Assembly (NCBI GenBank): GCA_002049455.2
Contig: KV918845.1
Span: forward strand, 186,001-250,000
Direction: 5' to 3'
Source: Porphyra umbilicalis
Taxonomy: Eukaryota; Rhodophyta; Bangiophyceae; Bangiales; Bangiaceae
DNA: 64,000 nucleotides
Below, in pieces: positions 34,447 to 47,080 of this stretch. Positions within the stretch are counted from its first letter, which is position 1, and every line of letters starts with the position of its first letter. Below the pieces are notes generated by a model, which was not told the origin of the DNA, did not search any database, and saw nothing but the letters and a program-made list of their open reading frames with translations. The position numbers and the translations under genes are program-made.

Positions 34447-37400
34447 TTATCCGGCCACCTCCCCATGCCGTGGGGTCGTTATCGGCTCGAATGATTGGCT
34501 CACATCGCCCGAGATGATAACTTATCGATACCGGCTGAGCCAATGTCATCGCTCTGATTTAAAATCGATTGGTTCTGGGTCACACACGTTGCCAGTGCAG
34601 ACCCACCCTGTCGAATCATTCAGGTACCAACTGGCCTATTGCACGCCTCCACGGGAAGGTATGGAATAACAACTCTTTCTCTGATGCGAATTCTCTGCAC
34701 TAAGTCGATCGCACTCCACGGCACCGCCGGCCCCCCCCGTTTAAAGAAGACGCGAAGCGCAATGAGCACCTCGGAGCATGCAACCCCAAAATGCCGAGGC
34801 AAGGCAAGTGTCATAGAGAAGCACAAACCACCAGACACGCCGGGACTGCCGACGCCCGACCGCCCGCCGCCCGACGCGACTCGTGCCGTGCCCCGCGCCG
34901 CCGCCGTCGCCGCGCTGCGGTGCCGGCGGCCGCCACACCTTCTGACGCCACCCCCCCCGTGGCGCGGCCGTGGCCGCCCAGCGACGCCGGGGGGAGACAC
35001 GTTGTGCGCTGCGTCGGCGGCGGCGTCAGCGGCGACACCCCCGGCCGCACGGTCGCGGGCCAGTGACCACCAACAGGCGGCCGCGGCAGCGGCGGCACCA
35101 GCCCCGGACGGCAGGTTTCCCACGTCGTCACCCGCATGTCCGTGCCATCCGACGCGCCGCCGCCACGGGCAAAAGCGCCGCTGTCGCCACGAATACACAC
35201 GGGCGGGCGCCCCCGCCCCCCCCCCCGCCCTCCCCTCGCGCCCGTCGCAGTCGTGAGCGACAGCGGCGGGTGTGGCCGACAGCGGCCGCGTCGCCCCCGT
35301 CCCCCCGGACTCGCAGTGATCGCAACGACGGCCACAGCCCGCTGTGGTGCGCGCGTCCGTGCCGAGCGCGCGCCCGCCACCAGTGGCCACACTCCCGCAC
35401 GGCGCGGAGGCACGGTCAGTGCAGCCTCATGGCGGCGCGACGCGGCCGTGGCCGGCCGCCACGCCCCGCCTTGCGCACCCTGTCTGTGTGTCACCCGACG
35501 CCAACTCGCGCGTACGGCGGCGGCCGCGGCGGCCATCTCCCTGACCGTGACTCCACCGTCCCCATTACATTTTTTGCTCGTCAGCCCCCGGTGACTAAAG
35601 TCTGTCTCACTCTATTAGTCCTCTGAGTACCGCACTTTTTTTGGAGAGACCAGAACTCCGCCGCTACGACCGCAAAAGACAAGCAGTCTTCACACAAGGG
35701 ATAGAGACCCCCCGAACCTTTTTGCTGCAAGAAATGGTACACATTCTTCTGTAGGAAGCCCTTCAACGGCACACCTATGTCGAAAATATACGGCTTCGAC
35801 GCATCGTTTTCAGGCCTTCCGGCACACTGGGCGAGCCGCACGAGGTCACAGCACCGTTTCTCGCATTTGTCCCATGTTCATATACCTCGAGCATCCGAGT
35901 GCACTATTCTGCGCAGCGCTCCAATCCCACTGGTCGAAGGTAGACGTCCGTAAAGAGTATGTCGAGAAGAAGCGTAAGCGTTTTGTTGTAGCAATCCCCT
36001 GACATTGGGAGGCTACTTAAAAGTTCGCTGATCCAGAAGTGCGATCTATTGCGCGACTTTTGAGATTCGATATCACGAGATCCGGCAGTCCATCGAGTCG
36101 CGCGCTTCGTCAGTAGCCAATGAGCGCCTGTGCATGGGCACTGCAAAATTAAATCCAGGATTGCCCTCGAAAGCCTCTTTGAGTGGCTCAAGCGCCATCG
36201 CACACCTACCCCCCACCATTTCCCCGCCGTCGCTGTCGTGCCTCCCGCGGTCGTCGTCGTGGGGCAGCGTGTGTGTGCCACTGCACCGGTGGCCGAAGCG
36301 GACTATTCCCTCCAGAAAAGCAACGGCGCCGCCGGGGAGCGCTATGCGGGGGGGGGCGGGGGGAGGGTGGGGGGGGGGGTTATGGGAACAGCTGCTCCGC
36401 ACAACTGCAGTTGCTTTGCGTCGCCGGTGACGAGCGTCGCGCCGGCGGCGACGAGCGCCGCACTACATTTCAGCGCGGCGGCTGACGTCGCCGGCGACGG
36501 ACGTGCTCCAACCGCCGACGTGGTTGCGTGCGCCGCACCCGCCGTGGCAAGCGGCGTCAGCGCTACGGCTGCACCCGCCGGTGCCGGCGGCGGCACTGCG
36601 ATCGCAACCGTATCCGCCACCGCGCCTACATCCACCGCCCCGTTGTCGACTCCACAGCCCGCACGGGCCAACTGCGCCGGCCCATCACCAGAAGGGCCCG
36701 AGCGTGGGCGGGTGGGGGGGGGGGGGGGCAGGGGACGGAGGCGGCACTGCGCTCAGACGGCGCGCGTGCCGGTGCGGTGGCAGCCGGCGCCGACAGCATT
36801 AGTCGGAGGCCGCTGCCAGTAAGTTGATATGGCTGACGCTTCTCAGATACTTGTTCACCGTGAATTCTCTTCCGTTGGTCAGCTGTCACCGTCCTTTCTC
36901 CTTATCCGTGCGGCATCACGAGATCTCGCTCACGAGGCTGAAAACGTAGCCTCCCTGTCCTTGCGTTCCTCCCGATTTGGTCAGTCATAAATCGGGTGCT
37001 GTCGAGAATCGGGCGGATCGTATGCCCCTGATCGATACGAATGCGGAAGTGGGCATCAACGGGTAGGATGTGCTGCGCTTCGTGCTCCTTTTTTTCTTCT
37101 GAGGACCCGAGGGCCACCCTCTGATACGTCTACAAAGTTTGGGGTCGATTGATGTACATGCGCCGAAACCAGAGCCGTTTTTCCATAGGACTAATAAGAT
37201 GAGATAGACTTTAGTCCACATCTGGCGATCAACCCATCTCTACGACTCCCCCTCTTTCACCGTAGGCGGTGCCCCACGAGGCCCCCTGCACAGCTCCAGT
37301 CAGTACTCCGATGCGGCGCTTTCCCACGCATCGCCGCCGCAGCACACAAGGCGTTCCACGACTACCGCCGAGTGGTCGCGTCCGTACGGCGCGCGACGGA

Positions 37401-37589
37401 CACCGCCGGTCCGTTCGCTTCGAAGCAAACGAGCAAGTCTGACCTTCTGAGATCTCTACAGGAAAATTGAAATGAGTTCATGAACACGTGTCAATTCCAC
37501 AAGTACACTAAAATCGAGCGAAAATCAAACTGAAGCCTGCCCTAGGTAATCAAAGAAAAAAAATCGCCCCACAGCATGGGGACCTGGCC
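34447..37589 (+). repeat. Array unit 10 (3143 bases)
   Basis: Complete unit. It carries CACGTCGTCACC at about 35125 (shared with units 12 and 13) and GGACGTGC at about 36500 (shared with unit 8). Confidence 0.95.
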
Positions 37590-40500
37590 TTATCCGGCCA
37601 CCTCCCCATGCCGTGGGGTCGTTATCGGCTCGAATGATTGGCTCACATCGCCCGAGATGATAACTTATCGATACCGGCTGAGCCAATGTCATCGCTCTGA
37701 TTTAAAATCGATTGGTTCTGGGTCACACACGTTGCCAGTGCAGACCCACCCTGTCGAATCATTCAGGTACCAACTGGCCTATTGCACGCCTCCACGGGAA
37801 GGTATGGAATAACAACTCTTTCTCTGATGCGAATTCTCTGCACTAAGTCGATCGCACTCCACGGCACCGCCGGCCCCCCCCGTTTAAAGAAGACGCGAAG
37901 CGCAATGAGCACCCCGGAGCATGCAACCCCAAAATGCCGAGGCAAGGCAAGTGTCATAGAGAAGCACAAACCACCAGACACGCCGGGACTGCCGACGCCC
38001 GACCGCCCGCCGCCCGACGCGACTCGTGCCGTGCCCCGCGCCGCCGCCGTCGCCGCGCTGCGGTGCCGGCGGCCGCCACACCTTCTGACGCCACCCCCCC
38101 CCGTGGCGCGGCCGTGGCCGCCCAGCGACGCCGGGGGGAGACACGTTGTGCGCTGCGTCGGCGGCGGCGTCAGCGGCGACACCCCCGGCCGCACGGTCGC
38201 GGGCCAGTGACCACCAACAGGCGGCCGCGGCAGCGGCGGCACCAGCCCCGGACGGCAGGTTTCCCACGTCTTCACCCGCATGTCCGTGCCATCCGACGCG
38301 CCGCCGCCACGGGCAAAAGCGCCGCTGTCGCCACGAATACACACGGGCGGGCGCCCCCGCCCCCCCCCCCGCCCTCCCCTCGCGCCCGTCGCAGTCGTGA
38401 GCGACAGCGGCGGGTGTGGCCGACAGCGGCCGCGTCGCCCCCGTCCCCCCGGACTCGCAGTGATCGCAACGACGGCCACAGCCCGCTGTGGTGCGCGCGT
38501 CCGTGCCGAGCGCGCGCCCGCCACCAGTGGCCACACTCCCGCACGGCGCGGAGGCACGGTCAGTGCAGCCTCATGGCGGCGCGACGCGGCCGTGGCCGGC
38601 CGCCACGCCCCGCCTTGCGCACCCTGTCTGTGTGTCACCCGACGCCAACTCGCGCGTACGGCGGCGGCCGCGGCGGCCATCTCCCTGACCGTGACTCCAC
38701 CGTCCCCATTACATTTTTTGCTCGTCAGCCCCCGGTGACTAAAGTCTGTCGCACTCTATTAGTCCTCTGAGTACCGCACTTTTTTTGGAGAGACCAGAAC
38801 TCCGCCGCTACGACCGCAAAAGACAAGCAGTCTTCACACAAGGGATAGAGACCCCCCGAACCTTTTTGCTGCAAGAAATGGTACACATTCTTCTGTAGGA
38901 AGCCCTTCAACGGCACACCTATGTCGAAAATATACGGCTTCGACGCATCGTTTTCAGGCCTTCCGGCACACTGGGCGAGCCGCACGAGGTCACAGCACCG
39001 TTTCTCGCATTTGTCCCATGTTCATATACCTCGAGCATCCGAGTGCACTATTCTGCGCAGCGCTCCAATCCCACTGGTCGAAGGTAGACGTCCGTAAAGA
39101 GTATGTCGAGAAGAAGCGTAAGCGTTTTGTTGTAGCAATCCCCTGACATTGGGAGGCTACTTAAAAGTTCGCTGATCCAGAAGTGCGATCTATTGCGCGA
39201 CTTTTGAGATTCGATATCACGAGATCCGGCAGTCCATCGAGTCGCGCGCTTCGTCAGTAGCCAATGAGCGCCTGTGCATGGGCACTGCAAAATTAAATCC
39301 AGGATTGCCCTCGAAAGCCTCTTTGAGTGGCTCAAGCGCCATCGCACACCTACCCCCCCACCATTTCCCCGCCGTCGCTGTCGTGCCTCCCGCGGTCGTC
39401 GTCGTGGGGCAGCGTGTGTGTGCCACTGCACCGGTGGCCGAAGCGGACTATTCCCTCCAGAAAAGCAACGGCGCCGCCGGGGAGCGCTATGCGGGGGGGG
39501 GCGGGGGGAGGGTGGGGGGGGGGTTATGGGAACAGCTGCTCCGCACAACTGCAGTTGCTTTGCGTCGCCGGTGACGAGCGTCGCGCCGGCGGCGACGAGC
39601 GCCGCACTACATTTCAGCGCGGCGGCTGACGTCGCCGGCGACGGGCGTGCTCCAACCACCGACGTGGTTGCGTGCGCCGCACCCGCCGTGGCAAGCGGCG
39701 TCAGCGCTACGGCTGCACCCGCCGGTGCCGGCGGCGGCACTGCGATCGCAACCGTATCCGCCACCGCGCCTACATCCACCGCCCCGTTGTCGACTCCACA
39801 GCCCGCACGGGCCAACTGCGCCGGCCCATCACCAGAAGGGCCCGAGCGTGGGCGGGTGGGGGGGGGGGGGGGCAGGGGACGGAGGCGGCACTGCGCTCAG
39901 ACGGCGCGCGTGCCGGTGCGGTGGCAGCCGGCGCCGACAGCATTAGTCGGAGGCCGCTGCCAGTAAGTTGATATGGCTGACGCTTCTCAGATACTTGTTC
40001 ACCGTGAATTCTCTTCCGTTGGTCAGCTGTCACCGTCCTTTCTCCTTATCCGTGCGGCATCACGAGATCTCGCTCACGAGGCTGAAAACGTAGCCTCCCT
40101 GTCCTTGCGTTCCTCCCGATTTGGTCAGTCATAAATCGGGTGCTGTCGAGAATCGGGCGGATCGTATGCCCCTGATCGATACGAATGCGGAAGTGGGCAT
40201 CAACGGGTAGGATGTGCTGCGCTTTGTGCTCCTTTTTTTCTTCTGAGGACCCGAGGGCCACCCTCTGATACGTCTACAAAGTTTGGGGTCGATTGATGTA
40301 CATGCGCCGAAACCAGAGCCGTTTTTCCATAGGACTAATAAGATGAGATAGACTTTAGTCCACATCTGGCGATCAACCCATCTCTACGACTCCCCCTCTT
40401 TCACCGTAGGCGGTGCCCCACGAGGCCCCCTGCACAGCTCCAGTCAGTACTCCGATGCGGCGCTTTCCCACGCATCGCCGCCGCAGCACACAAGGCGTTC

Positions 40501-40733
40501 CACGACTACCGCCGAGTGGTCGCGTCCGTACGGCGCGCGACGGACACCGCCGGTCCGTTCGCTTCGAAGCAAACGAGCAAGTCTGACCTTCTGAGATCTC
40601 TACAGGAAAATTGAAATGAGTTCATGAACACGTGTCAATTCCACAAGTACACTAAAATCGAGCGAAAATCAAGCTGAAGCCTGCCCTAGGTAATCAAAGA
40701 AAAAAAATCGCCCCACAGCATGGGGACCTGGCC
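37590..40733 (+). repeat. Array unit 11 (3144 bases)
   Basis: Complete unit. It carries GTCGCACTC at about 38750 (units 7 and 9), ATCAAGCTG near 40670 (unit 12) and private CACCCCGG (37912) and CCAACCACCG (39655). Confidence 0.95.
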
Positions 40734-43700
40734 TTATCCGGCCACCTCCCCATGCCGTGGGGTCGTTATCGGCTCGAATGATTGGCTCACATCGCCCGAG
40801 ATGATAACTTATCGATACCGGCTGAGCCAATGTCATCGCTCTGATTTAAAATCGATTGGTTCTGGGTCACACACGTTGCCAGTGCAGACCCACCCTGTCG
40901 AATCATTCAGGTACCAACTGGCCTATTGCACGCCTCCACGGGAAGGTATGGAATAACAACTCTTTCTCTGATGCGAATTCTCTGCACTAAGTCGATCGCA
41001 CTCCACGGCACCGCCGGCCCCCCACGTTTAAAGAAGACGCGAAGCGCAATGAGCACCTCGGAGCATGCAACCCCAAAATGCCGAGGCAAGGCAAGTGTCA
41101 TAGAGAAGCACAAACCACCAGACACGCCGGGACTGCCGACGCCCGACCGCCCGCCGCCCGACGCGACTCGTGCCGTGCCCCGCGCCGCCGCCGTCGCCGC
41201 GCTGCGGTGCCGGCGGCCGCCACACCTTCTGACGCCACCCCCCCCCGTGGCGCGGCCGTGGCCGCCCAGCGACGCCGGGGGGAGACACGTTGTGCGCTGC
41301 GTCGGCGGCGGCGTCAGCGGCGACACCCCCGGCCGCACGGTCGCGGGCCAGTGACCACCAACAGGCGGCCGCGGCAGCGGCGGCACCAGCCCCGGACGGC
41401 AGGTTTCCCACGTCGTCACCCGCATGTCCGTGCCATCCGACGCGCCGCCGCCACGGGCAAAAGCGCCGCTGTCGCCACGAATACACACGGGCGGGCGCCC
41501 CCGCCCCCCCCCCCGCCCTCCCCTCGCGCCCGTCGCAGTCGTGAGCGACAGCGGCGGGTGTGGCCGACAGCGGCCGCGTCGCCCCCGTCCCCCCGGACTC
41601 GCAGTGATCGCAACGACGGCCACAGCCCGCTGTGGTGCGCGCGTCCGTGCCGAGCGCGCGCCCGCCACCAGTGGCCACACTCCCGCACGGCGCGGAGGCA
41701 CGGTCAGTGCAGCCTCATGGCGGCGCGACGCGGCCGTGGCCGGCCGCCACGCCCCGCCTTGCGCACCCTGTCTGTGTGTCACCCGACGCCAACTCGCGCG
41801 TACGGCGGCGGCCGCGGCGGCCATCTCCCTGACCGTGACTCCACCGTCCCCATTACATTTTTTGCTCGTCAGCCCCCGGTGACTAAAGTCTGTCTCACTC
41901 TATTAGTCCTCTGAGTACCGCACTTTTTTTGGAGAGACCAGAACTCCGCCGCTACGACCGCAAAAGACAAGCAGTCTTCACACAAGGGATAGAGACCCCC
42001 CGAACCTTTTTGCTGCAAGAAATGGTACACATTCTTCTGTAGGAAGCCCTTCAACGGCACACCTATGTCGAAAATATACGGCTTCGACGCATCGTTTTCA
42101 GGCCTTCCGGCACACTGGGCGAGCCGCACGAGGTCACAGCACCGTTTCTCGCATTTGTCCCATGTTCATATACCTCGAGCATCCGAGTGCACTATTCTGC
42201 GCAGCGCTCCAATCCCACTGGTCGAAGGTAGACGTCCGTAAAGAGTATGTCGAGAAGAAGCGTAAGCGTTTTGTTGTAGCAATCCCCTGACATTGGGAGG
42301 CTACTTAAAAGTTCGCTGATCCAGAAGTGCGATCTATTGCGCGACTTTTGAGATTCGATATCACGAGATCCGGCAGTCCATCGAGTCGCGCGCTTCGTCA
42401 GTAGCCAATGAGCGCCTGTGCATGGGCACTGCAAAATTAAATCCAGGATTGCCCTCGAAAGCCTCTTTGAGTGGCTCAAGCGCCATCGCACACCTACCCC
42501 CCCACCATTTCCCCGCCGTCGCTGTCGTGCCTCCCGCGGTCGTCGTCGTGGGGCAGCGTGTGTGTGCCACTGCACCGGTGGCCGAAGCGGACTATTCCCT
42601 CCAGAAAAGCAACGGCGCCGCCGGGGAGCGCTATGCGGGGGGGGGGCGGGGGGAGGGTGGGGGGGGGGTTATGGGAACAGCTGCTCCGCACAACTGCAGT
42701 TGCTTTGCGTCGCCGGTGACGAGCGTCGCGCCGGCGGCGACGAGCGCCGCACTACTTTTCAGCGCGGCGGCTGACGTCGCCGGCGACGGGCGTGCTCCAA
42801 CCGCCGACGTGGTTGCGTGCGCCGCACCCGCCGTGGCAAGCGGCGTCAGCGCTACGGCTGCACCCGCCGGTGCCGGCGGCGGCACTGCGATCGCAACCGT
42901 ATCCGCCACCGCGCCTACATCCACCGCCCCGTTGTCGACTCCACAGCCCGCACGGGCCAACTGCGCCGGCCCATCACCAGAAGGGCCCGAGCGTGGGCGG
43001 GTGGGGGGGGGGGGGGGCAGGGGACGGAGGCGGCACTGCGCTCAGACGGCGCGCGTGCCGGTGCGGTGGCAGCCGGCGCCGACAGCATTAGTCGGAGGCC
43101 GCTGCCAGTAAGTTGATATGGCTGACGCTTCTCAGATACTTGTTCACCGTGAATTCTCTTCCGTTGGTCAGCTGTCACCGTCCTTTCTCCTTATCCGTGC
43201 GGCATCACGAGATCTCGCTCACGAGGCTGAAAACGTAGCCTCCCTGTCCTTGCGTTCCTCCCGATTTGGTCAGTCATAAATCGGGTGCTGTCGAGAATCG
43301 GGCGGATCGTATGCCCCTGATCGATACGAATGCGGAAGTGGGCATCAACGGGTAGGATGTGCTGCGCTTTGTGCTCCTTTTTTTCTTCTGAGGACCCGAG
43401 GGCCACCCTCTGATACGTCTACAAAGTTTGGGGTCGATTGATGTACATGCGCCGAAACCAGAGCCGTTTTTCCATAGGACTAATAAGATGAGATAGACTT
43501 TAGTCCACATCTGGCGATCAACCCATCTCTACGACTCCCCCTCTTTCACCGTAGGCGGTGCCCCACGAGGCCCCCTGCACAGCTCCAGTCAGTACTCCGA
43601 TGCGGCGCTTTCCCACGCATCGCCGCCGCAGCACACAAGGCGTTCCACGACTACCGCCGAGTGGTCGCGTCCGTACGGCGCGCGACGGACACCGCCGGTC

Positions 43701-43878
43701 CGTTCGCTTCGAAGCAAACGAGCAAGTCTGACCTTCTGAGATCTCTACAGGAAAATTGAAATGAGTTCATGAACACGTGTCAATTCCACAAGTACACTAA
43801 AATCGAGCGAAAATCAAGCTGAAGCCTGCCCTAGGTAATCAAAGAAAAAAAATCGCCCCACAGCATGGGGACCTGGCC
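40734..43878 (+). repeat. Array unit 12 (3145 bases)
   Basis: Complete unit. It shares CGTCGTCACC with units 10 and 13, ATCAAGCTG with unit 11, and CCCCCCACG with unit 1. Private ACTACTTTTC lies at about 42755. Confidence 0.95.
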
Positions 43879-46800
43879 TTATCCGGCCACCTCCCCATGC
43901 CGTGGGGTCGTTATCGGCTCGAATGATTGGCTCACATCGCCCGAGATGATAACTTATCGATACCGGCTGAGCCAATGTCATCGCTCTGATTTAAAATCGA
44001 TTGGTTCTGGGTCACACACGTTGCCAGTGCAGACCCACCCTGTCGAATCATTCAGGTACCAACTGGCCTATTGCACGCCTCCACGGGAAGGTATGGAATA
44101 ACAACTCTTTCTCTGATGCGAATTCTCTGCACTAAGTCGATCGCACTCCACGGCACCGCCGGCCCCCCCCGTTTAAAGAAGACGCGAAGCGCAATGAGCA
44201 CCTCGGAGCATGCAACCCCAAAATGCCGAGGCAAGGCAAGTGTCATAGAGAAGCACAAACCACCAGACACGCCGGGACTGCCGACGCCCGACCGCCCGCC
44301 GCCCGACGCGACTCGTGCCGTGCCCCGCGCCGCCGCCGACGCCGCGCTGCGGTGCCGGCGGCCGCCACACCTTCTGACGCCACCCCCCCCCGTGGCGCGG
44401 CCGTGGCCGCCCAGCGACGCCGGGGGGAGACACGTTGTGCGCTGCGTCGGCGGCGGCGTCAGCGGCGACACCCCCGGCCGCACGGTCGCGGGCCAGTGAC
44501 CACCAACAGGCGGCCGCGGCAGCGGCGGCACCAGCCCCGGACGGCAGGTTTCCCACGTCGTCACCCGCATGTCCGTGCCATCCGACGCGCCGCCGCTACG
44601 GGCAAAAGCGCCGCTGTCGCCACGAATACACACGGGCGGGCGCCCCCGCCCCCCCCCCCGCCCTCCCCTCGCGCCCGTCGCAGTCGTGAGCGACAGCGGC
44701 GGGTGTGGCCGACAGCGGCCGCGTCGCCCCCGTCCCCCCGGACTCGCAGTGATCGCAACGACGGCCACAGCCCGCTGTGGTGCGCGCGTCCGTGCCGAGC
44801 GCGCGCCCGCCACCAGTGGCCACACTCCCGCACGGCGCGGAGGCACGGTCAGTGCAGCCTCATGGCGGCGCGACGCGGCCGTGGCCGGCCGCCACGCCCC
44901 GCCTTGCGCACCCTGTCTGTGTGTCACCCGACGCCAACTCGCGCGTACGGCGGCGGCCGCGGCGGCCATCTCCCTGACCGTGACTCCACCGTCCCCATTA
45001 CATTTTTTGCTCGTCAGCCCCCGGTGACTAAAGTCTGTCTCACTCTATTAGTCCTCTGAGTACCGCACTTTTTTTGGAGAGACCAGAACTCCGCCGCTAC
45101 GACCGCAAAAGACAAGCAGTCTTCACACAAGGGATAGAGACCCCCCGAACCTTTTTGCTGCAAGAAATGGTACACATTCTTCTGTAGGAAGCCCTTCAAC
45201 GGCACACCTATGTCGAAAATATACGGCTTCGACGCATCGTTTTCAGGCCTTCCGGCACACTGGGCGAGCCGCACGAGGTCACAGCACCGTTTCTCGCATT
45301 TGTCCCATGTTCATATACCTCGAGCATCCGAGTGCACTATTCTGCGCAGCGCTCCAATCCCACTGGTCGAAGGTAGACGTCCGTAAAGAGTATGTCGAGA
45401 AGAAGCGTAAGCGTTTTGTTGTAGCAATCCCCTGACATTGGGAGGCTACTTAAAAGTTCGCTGATCCAGAAGTGCGATCTATTGCGCGACTTTTGAGATT
45501 CGATATCACGAGATCCGGCAGTCCATCGAGTCGCGCGCTTCGTCAGTAGCCAATGAGCGCCTGTGCATGGGCACTGCAAAATTAAATCCAGGATTGCCCT
45601 CGAAAGCCTCTTTGAGTGGCTCAAGCGCCATCGCACACCTACCCCCCCACCATTTCCCCGCCGTCGCTGTCGTGCCTCCCGCGGTCGTCGTCGTGGGGCA
45701 GCGTGTGTGTGCCACTGCACCGGTGGCCGAAGCGGACTATTCCCTCCAGAAAAGCAACGGCGCCGCCGGGGAGCGCTATGCGGGGGCGGGGCGGGGGGAG
45801 GGTGGGGGGGGGGGTTTTGGGAACAGCTGCTCCGCACAACTGCAGTTGCTTTGCGTCGCCGGTGACGAGCGTCGCGCCGGCGGCGACGAGCGCCGCACTA
45901 CATTTCAGCGCGGCGGCTGACGTCGCCGGCGACGGGCGTGCTCCAACCGCCGACGTGGTTGCGTGCGCCGCACCCGCCGTGGCAAGCGGCGTCAGCGCTA
46001 CGGCTGCACCCGCCGGTGCCGGCGGCGGCACTGCGATCGCAACCGTATCCGCCACCGCGCCTACATCCACCGCCCCGTTGTCGACTCCACAGCCCGCACG
46101 GGCCAACTGCGCCGGCCCATCACCAGAAGGGCCCGAGCGTGGGCGGGTGGGGGGGGGGGGGGGCAGGGGACGGAGGCGGCACTGCGCTCAGACGGCGTGC
46201 GTGCCGGTGCGGTGGCAGCCGGCGCCGACAGCATTAGTCGGAGGCCGCTGCCAGTAAGTTGATATGGCTGACGCTTCTCAGATACTTGTTCACCGTGAAT
46301 TCTCTTCCGTTGGTCAGCTGTCACCGTCCTTTCTCCTTATCCGTGCGGCATCACGAGATCTCGCTCACGAGGCTGAAAACGTAGCCTCCCTGTCCTTGCG
46401 TTCCTCCCGATTTGGTCAGTCATAAATCGGGTGCTGTCGAGAATCGGGCGGATCGTATGCCCCTGATCGATACGAATGCGGAAGTGGGCATCAACGGGTA
46501 GGATGTGCTGCGCTTCGTGCTCCTTTTTTTCTTCTGAGGACCCGAGGGCCACCCTCTGATACGTCTACAAAGTTTGGGGTCGATTGATGTACATGCGCCG
46601 AAACCAGAGCCGTTTTTCCATAGGACTAATAAGATGAGATAGACTTTAGTCCACATCTGGCGATCAACCCATCTCTACGACTCCCCCTCTTTCACCGTAG
46701 GCGGTGCCCCACGAGGCCCCCTGCACAGCTCCAGTCAGTACTCCGATGCGGCGCTTTCCCACGCATCGCCGCCGCAGCACACAAGGCGTTCCACGACTAC

Positions 46801-47024
46801 CGCCCAGTGGTCGCGTCCGTACGGCGCGCGACGGACACCGCCGGTCCGTTCGCTTCGAAGCAAACGAGCAAGTCTGACCTTCTGAGATCTCTACAGGAAA
46901 ATTGAAATGAGTTCATGAACACGTGTCAATTCCACAAGTACACTAAAATCGAGCGAAAATCAAACTGAAGCCTGCCCTAGGTAATCAAAGAAAAAAAATC
47001 GCCCCACAGCATGGGGACCTGGCC
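43879..47024 (+). repeat. Array unit 13 (3146 bases), right edge
   Basis: Last complete unit, followed directly by hAT-element sequence TCGCGCGCC. It has the most private variants: CCGCCGACGCCG (44338), an interrupted G run (45786), GGTTTTGGG (about 45815), GGCGTGCG (about 46197) and CGCCCAGTGG (about 46803). Confidence 0.95.
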
Positions 47025-47072
47025 TCGCGCGCCCCTGACGCCCCCGAAATAGGGGCGTCGTGTGCAACCCTA
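47025..47072. repeat. Right arm of the hAT-like element
   Basis: Forty-eight bases between the array and the right duplication. It has GACGCC and GGCGTC hexamers in inverted arrangement and ends GCAACCCTA. Its first bases TCGCGCGCC appear to continue the AAGGCGTC left of the array. The same element carries AAGGCGTCGCG at 4810-4820. Confidence 0.65.
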
Positions 47073-47080
47073 CTACGCAG
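47073..47080. repeat. Right target-site duplication of the hAT-like element (CTACGCAG)
   Basis: Matches seven of eight bases of GTACGCAG at 4691-4698. The single difference may be post-insertion mutation. If the TIR is taken one base longer, the duplication is an exact TACGCA. Confidence 0.65.

Larger units (their letters stand above)
5369..47024 (+). repeat. Tandem array: 13 head-to-tail units of about 3.145 kb
   Basis: Thirteen units begin at 5369, 8516, 11662, 14801, 17911, 21868, 25013, 28157, 31302, 34447, 37590, 40734 and 43879. They are nearly identical, differing by scattered substitutions and homopolymer lengths. The array starts at TTATCC and ends at GGCC, so it is a whole number of units. 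Each unit has an AT-richer promoter-like start, a very GC-rich 0.8 kb block, an internal 1.63 kb inverted-repeat segment, and an AT-richer end. No known protein, rRNA or tRNA is recognisable. The units are joined at a hairpin. The assembled copy number is unreliable because of the join at 20292. Confidence 0.97.
4699..47072. mobile_element. hAT-like non-autonomous element enclosing a MITE and the 41.7 kb array
   Basis: The ends read TAGGGTTGC... and ...GCAACCCTA, fitting the hAT TIR consensus (YARNG start). They are flanked by near-identical 8-base duplications. Inside both ends lie GGCGTC/GACGCC hexamers in clusters, the kind of subterminal repeat that hAT transposases bind. Without its insertions the element would be only about 375 bases (4699-4888, 5232-5368 and 47025-47072), so it is MITE-sized and encodes no transposase. 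The superfamily call rests on ends and duplications only. The 42.4 kb span reflects later insertion and growth of the internal array, not the original element size. Confidence 0.65.

Noticed and set aside
5369-47024. CRISPR array or rDNA repeat
   Set aside because: The 3.1 kb units are far too long and alike for repeat-spacer structure. No rRNA-like or tRNA-like sequence is visible in the unit.
5369-47024. Tandem LTR or other retroelement copies
   Set aside because: No long direct terminal repeats within a unit, no primer-binding-like site or polypurine tract in place, and no reverse transcriptase, protease or integrase motif in any frame.
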